DNA from: Streptomyces diastatochromogenes
Lineage (GTDB): Bacteria > Actinomycetota > Actinomycetes > Streptomycetales > Streptomycetaceae
Reading direction: 5' to 3'
Assembly (NCBI GenBank): GCA_001550305.1
Contig: LRTP01000485.1
Location: 1-35,412, forward strand
Length of the DNA stretch: 35,412 nt
Below the pieces are notes generated by a model that saw only the letters and a program-made list of their open reading frames with translations, did no database searches and was not told where the DNA came from. The number at the start of each line of letters is the position of its first letter. Positions within the stretch are counted from its first letter, which is position 1. A program made the position numbers and the translations under genes. Positions 30,892 to 35,412 of the stretch are shown here, one piece after another.

Positions 30892-32475
30892 TCAGACGGC
30901 GCCCTTGTCCTCGATCGCCTCCCACTCCCCCGGCAGCTCCGCCTCCACGGCCGCCGCGCGCTGCTCCGCGCGGCCGTACAGCACCCCGTACGTGAACGCG
31001 TTCTCGCCCGCCGCGTGCGCCTCCGTCGCCAGCTCCCGCAGGGCCCCGCGGACCATCACGCTGTCCTGGTGGTCGCCCAGCAGCGTCTGCAGGGACTTCA
31101 TCGACTTGACCAGGTCGGCGGCGGGGTCGGCGAGGGCGGGGGTGGCCGCCTCGGCCGCGTAGCGCGTGCGCTTGGCCTTCTTGCGGGCGTCGTGCATCGC
31201 GAGGTCGCGCTCGGAGCCGGGCGGCAGTTCCAGGGCCTCGCCGACCAGGTCGGCGACCTTCTCGAAGTCCTTCCGTACGGCCTTGGCGATCACCTTCTCG
31301 GGCTTCTTAGAGGCCGCCTCCCGCAGGGGCGGGCCGGCCACCAGGGTGTCCAGGGTCGTCAGCAGGTCCAGGTAGCGCTTGCCGTCCAGTACGGCGATCA
31401 GGTGCTGCCGGGAGCCGGAGCGGCGGGCCCCCGACCAGGTGCTCAGACGGGCCTGGACGGGGCCCGTGACCAGGTCGGACGGGAGGTCGTCGAGCGCCGT
31501 CGTCAGGTGCTCGGTGAGGACCTCCTGGTCGCGGTCGACGCCCAGCTCGGCGGCGAGCCACTTCAACTCGACGCCGATCGGGTCGGTGACGGTGCGGTCG
31601 AGGATCTTGCCGTACGAGCGGAAGGTGCTGCGGAGGCGGCGGGTGGCGACGCGCATACGGTGCACGGAGTCGGGCACGTCGCGGCGGACGGCGGGGTCGA
31701 GCTCGACGATCGCGTCGCGTTGGGCGCGGACGTAGGTGAGGATGTGGTCGCCCGCGGTGCGCGGGGTCGAATCGGGGGGTTCGGGCTTCGCGGCCTTCGT
31801 CGTCGCCTTCGACACGTCAGCGACCTTGCCGGTCGTTCGGGCCTTGCCTGCCTTCTCCGGCTTGCGGGGGGCCGTGTCGTCGAGGGCCTTGGCCAGTTTG
31901 GACGCGGAGGCGGAGCGTTTGATGCCCGCCTTGCGGAGTTTCTTCTCGACCTTGTCGAGGAAGGCCGGATCGCCGTCGTCGGCGAGTTCCACCTCGATCT
32001 CGGTCCATTCCGCGCTGCCCGCACCGCCGCTGAGGCGCTCCGCGCGGACGCGGTCGACGCTGACCTCGGCCAGGAGGGTGCCGGAGGCGTCGACGAGGTG
32101 GCGGATGTCTCGGGCCGACAGGAGACGTACGACGGGGACCAGTTCGGCCTCGCGGATGCGGGAGCGGACGAGGGCGGTCAGGTCTTCGGGGACGGTGTCG
32201 GAGAGCGGGGCGCGGATTTCGTCGCGGACGCCCTCGGAAACGGGGAGTTTGAGGTGCCAGCCCGCGTCGTCGCCGCCGGTGCGGCGGCGGAGGGTGAGGG
32301 AGGCGGTGGCGAGCCGCTGGTCGGCCGTGTCGTAGTAGGTGGCGTCCAGTTCGGCCACGCCCTTGTCGATGACGCCGGAGACTCCTGGGACGGAGGTCAG
32401 GTCCGGGAGTGGCGCGTCGCCGCCGGCCGGGGGACCCTCGTACTTTCGCTCGATTTCGCGCTTGGTGTCCGCCAT
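30892..32475 (-). CDS. CYTH and CHAD domain-containing protein
   Basis: A 527-residue protein. The N-terminal CYTH domain (about 1-205) carries the ExExK signature EIERKYE, plus acidic and basic tunnel residues (TYYDTADQRLATASLTLRRR, EWTEIEVEL). A charged linker (about 205-245) leads to a CHAD domain (about 245-500) with its conserved histidine and basic helices (SVHRMRVATRRLRSTFRSYG, AMHDARKKAKRTRYAAE). CYTH domains act on triphosphates and CHAD binds inorganic polyphosphate, so the protein probably works at polyphosphate granules. It starts at the ATG at 32473-32475, which has no ribosome binding site but a TAGATT -10-like box 6 nt upstream, so a leaderless mRNA is likely. The 81-bp gap to the radical SAM gene suggests partial co-transcription. 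Confidence 0.93.
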   Translation of the reverse strand: MADTKREIERKYEGPPAGGDAPLPDLTSVPGVSGVIDKGVAELDATYYDTADQRLATASLTLRRRTGGDDAGWHLKLPVSEGVRDEIRAPLSDTVPEDLTALVRSRIREAELVPVVRLLSARDIRHLVDASGTLLAEVSVDRVRAERLSGGAGSAEWTEIEVELADDGDPAFLDKVEKKLRKAGIKRSASASKLAKALDDTAPRKPEKAGKARTTGKVADVSKATTKAAKPEPPDSTPRTAGDHILTYVRAQRDAIVELDPAVRRDVPDSVHRMRVATRRLRSTFRSYGKILDRTVTDPIGVELKWLAAELGVDRDQEVLTEHLTTALDDLPSDLVTGPVQARLSTWSGARRSGSRQHLIAVLDGKRYLDLLTTLDTLVAGPPLREAASKKPEKVIAKAVRKDFEKVADLVGEALELPPGSERDLAMHDARKKAKRTRYAAEAATPALADPAADLVKSMKSLQTLLGDHQDSVMVRGALRELATEAHAAGENAFTYGVLYGRAEQRAAAVEAELPGEWEAIEDKGAV

Positions 32476-32481
32476 GAACTG

Positions 32482-32487
32482 AATCTA
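32482..32487 (-). promoter_or_regulatory. -10 box of the CYTH-CHAD gene (leaderless)
   Basis: TAGATT on the minus strand ends 6 nt before the ATG, placing transcription start at or next to the start codon. The -35 region is weak. Confidence 0.45.
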
Positions 32488-32574
32488 GTGGCTGTCGGGC
32501 CGGGATGGCAGTACCAGCCCCTTCCAGGACCTCCGGGAACGACCGGATCTCGCCCCCGCCGCCCCTACCCGTCC

Positions 32575-32770
32575 CATCCCCAGGGGCTCCGCCCCTTCAA
32601 CCCCACCGGGGGCTACGCCCCCGAACCCCCCGCGGGGCTCCGCCCCTGCACCCCACCAGGGGCTACGCCCCCTGGCCCCTGCGAGGCTCCGTCCCTGAAC
32701 CCCGCGGGGCTCCGTCCTTGCACCCCACCGGGGGCTACCGCCCCCTGGACCCCTGCGGGCATCCGCCCCG
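32575..32770. repeat. tandem G/C-rich hairpin repeats
   Basis: About seven units of 22-30 bp, each with a small palindrome of the form GGGGCTCCGCCCC or GGGGGCTACGCCCCC, separated by C-rich spacers such as TGCACCCCACC. No coding function. This looks like an expanded Streptomyces intergenic palindrome, able to form strings of hairpins and G-rich structures. Confidence 0.8.
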
Positions 32771-33127
32771 GACCTCCCGCATCGGCCTGAACGGCCTCGT
32801 CCTCAAACGCCGGACAGGCTGAAAGTACGGGCCGAGGTGGAAGCCTTTAGGGGCGCGGGGAACTGCGCGACCAGCCCCCACCGGCCCGCGGCCGAAGAAC
32901 GACGTGAGGCCAGATCCGGGGCGCAGCCCCGTTCCTTTGGGGGCGCGGGGAACTGCGCGACCAACCCCCACCAGCCCGCGGCCGAAAAACGACACCAGGC
33001 CAGGGATCCGGGGCGCAGCCCCGATCCCCTAGGGGCGCGACCAACCCCCACCCACCCGCAGCCGAAGAACGACGTGAGGCCGGGGAACCGGGGCGCGAGC
33101 AACCCCTGCCCGCCCGCGGTCGGAGGC
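32771..33127. repeat. three tandem copies of a Streptomyces intergenic repeat (about 80-93 bp each)
   Basis: Copies begin near 32848, 32936 and 33029. Each contains GGGGCGCGGGGAACTGCGCG (shortened in the third), then CCCACC..CCCGC.GCCGAA, GACGTGAGGCC (changed in the second) and CCGGGGCGCAGCCCC. I know this core as a frequent repeat between Streptomyces genes. It fills the space downstream of rpiB and may act in termination. No gene is credible here. Confidence 0.8.
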
Positions 33128-33616
33128 TCAGGCCTGCTGGGGGTGGTGGGGCGGGACGGGCGGGAGGTCGCCGGTCTTTTCGTAGGCCGAAAGCATGTCG
33201 ATGCGACGAACGTGGCGCTCGTCACCGGAGAAGGGCGTGGAGAGGAAGACCTCCACGAACTTCGTCGCCTCCTCCTCGGAGTGCATCCGCGCACCCACCG
33301 CCACCACGTTGGCGTTGTTGTGCTGCCGCCCCAGCGACGCAGTCTCCTCGCTCCAGGCGAGCGCGGCACGAACCCCGTCCACCTTGTTCGCCGCCATCTG
33401 CTCCCCGTTGCCGGAGCCGCCGATCACGATGCCGAGGGCCTCGGGATCGGCCGCCGTACGCTCCGCCGCGCGGAGGCAGAACGGCGGGTAGTCGTCCTGG
33501 GCGTCGTAGATGAGGGGCCCGCAGTCGACGGGCTCGTGCCCGGCGGCCTTGAGCCACTCGACGAGGTGGTTCTTGAGTTCGAAACCGGCATGATCGGAGC
33601 CGAGATACACGCGCAT
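33128..33616 (-). CDS. rpiB: ribose-5-phosphate isomerase B
   Basis: A 162-residue RpiB of the RpiB/LacAB family, interconverting ribose 5-phosphate and ribulose 5-phosphate in the pentose phosphate pathway. The N-terminal GSDHAGFELK and the GGSGNGEQMAANK loop are diagnostic. The loop has Ser and Glu where the E. coli enzyme uses Cys, which is the actinobacterial (M. tuberculosis-like) catalytic variant with Glu as base. RQHNNANVVAVGAR supplies the phosphate-binding residues. It starts at the ATG at 33614-33616 and has no strong ribosome binding site. It is divergent from an amino acid permease. Confidence 0.95.
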   Translation of the reverse strand: MRVYLGSDHAGFELKNHLVEWLKAAGHEPVDCGPLIYDAQDDYPPFCLRAAERTAADPEALGIVIGGSGNGEQMAANKVDGVRAALAWSEETASLGRQHNNANVVAVGARMHSEEEATKFVEVFLSTPFSGDERHVRRIDMLSAYEKTGDLPPVPPHHPQQA

Positions 33617-33854
33617 GGTCCGAGTGTGACACGGCCGTTTCGGATCGGCGTCGCCGGGTGTCGCCAGCGAAAACTGTGAGCAACACTACAAACCTCAAGG
33701 AAACCTCAAGTAACGATCTGGATTCAAAGGTTCACGAATTCCTTTGCCTCCGATTCACTGGACCGGCTCGTTACAGGGTCCCTACAAGGACCCGCTCGGG
33801 TCCGTACACCGCTCGTACGGGAATCTGCTCACCCGGCGCAAAGGAATCCCCCTC
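33617..33854. promoter_or_regulatory. divergent regulatory region of rpiB and the permease
   Basis: About 238 bp, with a stretch of unusually low GC at 33670-33760. AAACCTCAAG occurs twice (33690-33699 and 33701-33710), 11 bp apart, one helical turn, which fits a regulator binding side by side. No exact promoter could be assigned. Confidence 0.45.
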
Positions 33855-35348
33855 ATGACCTCGCAGCCGACCCCCACAAAGGCCGCAAGCGGCCCCGGAG
33901 GCCCCGGAGAACCCGGTTCGGGCCTCCAGGCAGGACTCAAGAACCGTCATCTGACCATGATCGCCATTGGTGGCGTCATCGGAGCCGGCCTCTTCGTGGG
34001 CTCCAGCTCCGGTATCGCCACCGCGGGCCCCGGAATCCTCCTCTCCTACGCCCTCGTCGGCACGCTCGTGGTGCTGGTGATGCGGATGCTGGGCGAGATG
34101 TCCGCCGCGAACCCGACCTCCGGTTCGTTCTCCGCGCACGCGGACCGCGCGCTCGGACGCTGGGCCGGTTTCTCGATCGGCTGGCTGTACTGGTTCTTCT
34201 GGGTGGTCGTACTGGCCGTCGAGGCGACCGCGGGAGCCAAGATCCTCGAAGGGTGGATGCCCGGCGTACCGCAGTGGGGCTGGGCGCTCATCGTGATGAT
34301 CGTGCTCACCGCGACCAACCTGGTCTCCGTCGGCTCGTACGGTGAGTTCGAGTTCTGGTTCGCCGGAATCAAGGTCGTGGCGATCGGCGCGTTCATCATC
34401 GTCGGCGGCCTCGCGATCTTCGGCGTGCTGCCGGGTGTCGACGCCCCGAAGGCCGGCCTGGGGAATCTGACCCAGCACGGCGGCTTCCTGCCGCACGGGC
34501 CCGGCGCGATCCTCACCGGTGTGCTCCTGGTCGTCTTCTCCTTCATGGGCAGCGAGATCGCGACCCTCGCCGCCGGTGAGTCCGAGGACCCGCAGCGGGC
34601 CGTCACCAAGTCCACCAACAGCATCATCTGGCGCATCGGCGTCTTCTACCTGGGCTCGATCCTCGTCGTCGTGTCCCTGCTGCCGTGGAACGACCCCTCC
34701 ATCAAGGACAAGGGTTCCTACGTCGCCGCCCTCGACTCCCTCGGCATCGCGCACGCCGGTGAGATCATGAACTTCATCGTGCTGACCTCCGTGCTGTCCT
34801 GCCTGAACTCCGGGCTCTACACGGCCTCCCGGATGGCGTTCTCGCTCGGCGAGCGCGGCGACGCGCCCAAGGTGTTCGCGAAGACCACCTCGCGCGGTGT
34901 CCCGATGGCCGCGATCGTCGTCTCGGTCGTCTTCGGCTTCGTCGCCGTCTTCTTCAACTACAAGTTCCCGGACTCGGTCTTCCTCTTCCTCGTCAACTCC
35001 TCCGGCGCGGTCGCCCTGTTCGTCTGGCTGGTCATCTGCTTCTCGCAGCTGCGGATGCGGAAGATCATCCAGCGCGAGGCGCCGGAGAAGCTGGTCGTGA
35101 AGATGTGGCTGTACCCCTACCTGACCTGGGCGACGGCCGCACTGATCGTCTTCGTCCTCGGCTACATGCTGACCGACACGGAACACGACGGACGCGAGAC
35201 CGTACTGCTGTCGCTGCTCGTCGCCGCGATCGTGCTCGTGATCGCCTTCGTGAAGCAGAAGCTCGGCGGCTCCGCGGCGACCGAGCCCGTGGGCGTCGGC
35301 GCGCCGGCGGGCGCCAAGGAGCCGGTCGACGCCACGTCGGAGGCCTGA
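33855..35348 (+). CDS. amino acid permease, APC superfamily (GABA permease-like)
   Basis: A 497-residue AAT-family transporter with about 12 membrane segments. The family opening is GLKNRHLTMIAIGGVIGAGLFVGSSS, followed by GPGILLSYALVGTLVVLVMRMLGEM. FSFMGSEIATLAAGESEDP in helix 6 and SVLSCLNSGLYTASRMAFSL in helix 8 are typical of the GabP/AnsP/ProY group. It should import an amino acid with protons; which one is not clear. The hydrophilic N-terminus (GPGGPGEPG) and C-terminus are short. The ATG at 33855 has AGGA 9 nt upstream; the open frame before it is not coding. It is unrelated in fusion architecture to the other APC protein of this window. Confidence 0.93.
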   Translation: MTSQPTPTKAASGPGGPGEPGSGLQAGLKNRHLTMIAIGGVIGAGLFVGSSSGIATAGPGILLSYALVGTLVVLVMRMLGEMSAANPTSGSFSAHADRALGRWAGFSIGWLYWFFWVVVLAVEATAGAKILEGWMPGVPQWGWALIVMIVLTATNLVSVGSYGEFEFWFAGIKVVAIGAFIIVGGLAIFGVLPGVDAPKAGLGNLTQHGGFLPHGPGAILTGVLLVVFSFMGSEIATLAAGESEDPQRAVTKSTNSIIWRIGVFYLGSILVVVSLLPWNDPSIKDKGSYVAALDSLGIAHAGEIMNFIVLTSVLSCLNSGLYTASRMAFSLGERGDAPKVFAKTTSRGVPMAAIVVSVVFGFVAVFFNYKFPDSVFLFLVNSSGAVALFVWLVICFSQLRMRKIIQREAPEKLVVKMWLYPYLTWATAALIVFVLGYMLTDTEHDGRETVLLSLLVAAIVLVIAFVKQKLGGSAATEPVGVGAPAGAKEPVDATSEA

Positions 35349-35392
35349 GCACGCGGACGCGGATTCCGGCGGAATCGGTGACGGGGAGGGGC

Positions 35393-35412
35393 CCGGCGGC
35401 AGCTGCCGCCGG
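35393..35412 (+). terminator. putative terminator at the window edge
   Basis: A perfect 20-bp palindrome (CCGGCGGCAGCTGCCGCCGG), foldable as an 8-bp stem with an AGCT loop, 45 bp after the permease stop. The right side is cut by the window end. Confidence 0.45.

Overview
The window is high-GC actinobacterial chromosome, almost certainly Streptomyces. It carries the linked core genes for a Rne/Rng-type ribonuclease, a TIGR03936/DUF2344 protein, a TIGR03960 radical SAM protein, a CYTH-CHAD protein and a Mycobacterium-type RpiB. Intergenic repeats of a kind common in Streptomyces, GTG starts and likely leaderless mRNAs fit the same origin. No tRNA, rRNA or CRISPR array was seen.

Layout. (1) 1-5.5 kb, core flank: start of the RNase E/G gene, DUF2344 protein, a repeat-rich membrane protein, a coiled-coil/Mrr nuclease/TerD fusion, and a divergent terD. 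(2) 5.5-10.1 kb: an unusual amino-acid-permease/SpoIIE phosphatase/HATPase fusion, then a divergent TetR-SDR pair. (3) 10.2-28.95 kb: accretion zone (below). (4) 28.8-35.4 kb, core flank: radical SAM gene, CYTH-CHAD gene, a repeat-filled 650-bp spacer, rpiB and an APC permease.

The main discovery is in zone 3. The 3' end of the radical SAM gene (28840-30810, minus strand) recurs as same-orientation copies near 10.2, 22.3, 25.4, 26.28 and 27.4 kb. Most copies reproduce the last ~35 codons, the stop codon and a coupled downstream small ORF (about 61 codons) starting 1-2 nt after the stop. Similarity on the gene side ends abruptly just after a Cys-rich motif of the radical SAM protein. This is the footprint of elements that integrate at that site, each bringing a replacement C-terminus plus the small ORF and displacing the previous one. 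Copies A-F bound five tandem modules of about 12, 3.2, 0.8, 1.2 and 1.45 kb. Their cargo is: arsenic resistance, efflux, stress-signalling and acetyltransferase genes; TetR plus MFS; a small membrane protein; a triple-S1 protein; and an uncharacterised protein. Modules B-C and E-F share both termini but carry unrelated cargo. No integrase is present, so these look like att-flanked passenger modules mobilised in trans, or remnants. The array separates the radical SAM gene from its usual neighbour, the DUF2344 gene, by about 27 kb.

Within the largest module, an arsR-aquaporin-arsC operon faces a divergent arsM across a symmetrical operator. A TetR/DHA2-MFS/NmrA cluster follows, then a PAS-SpoIIE-HATPase protein with degraded phosphatase motifs. 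A 1400-bp IS701-family element with a frameshifted transposase lies next to a 173-bp MITE, and the MITE has invaded the terminator of att unit B.
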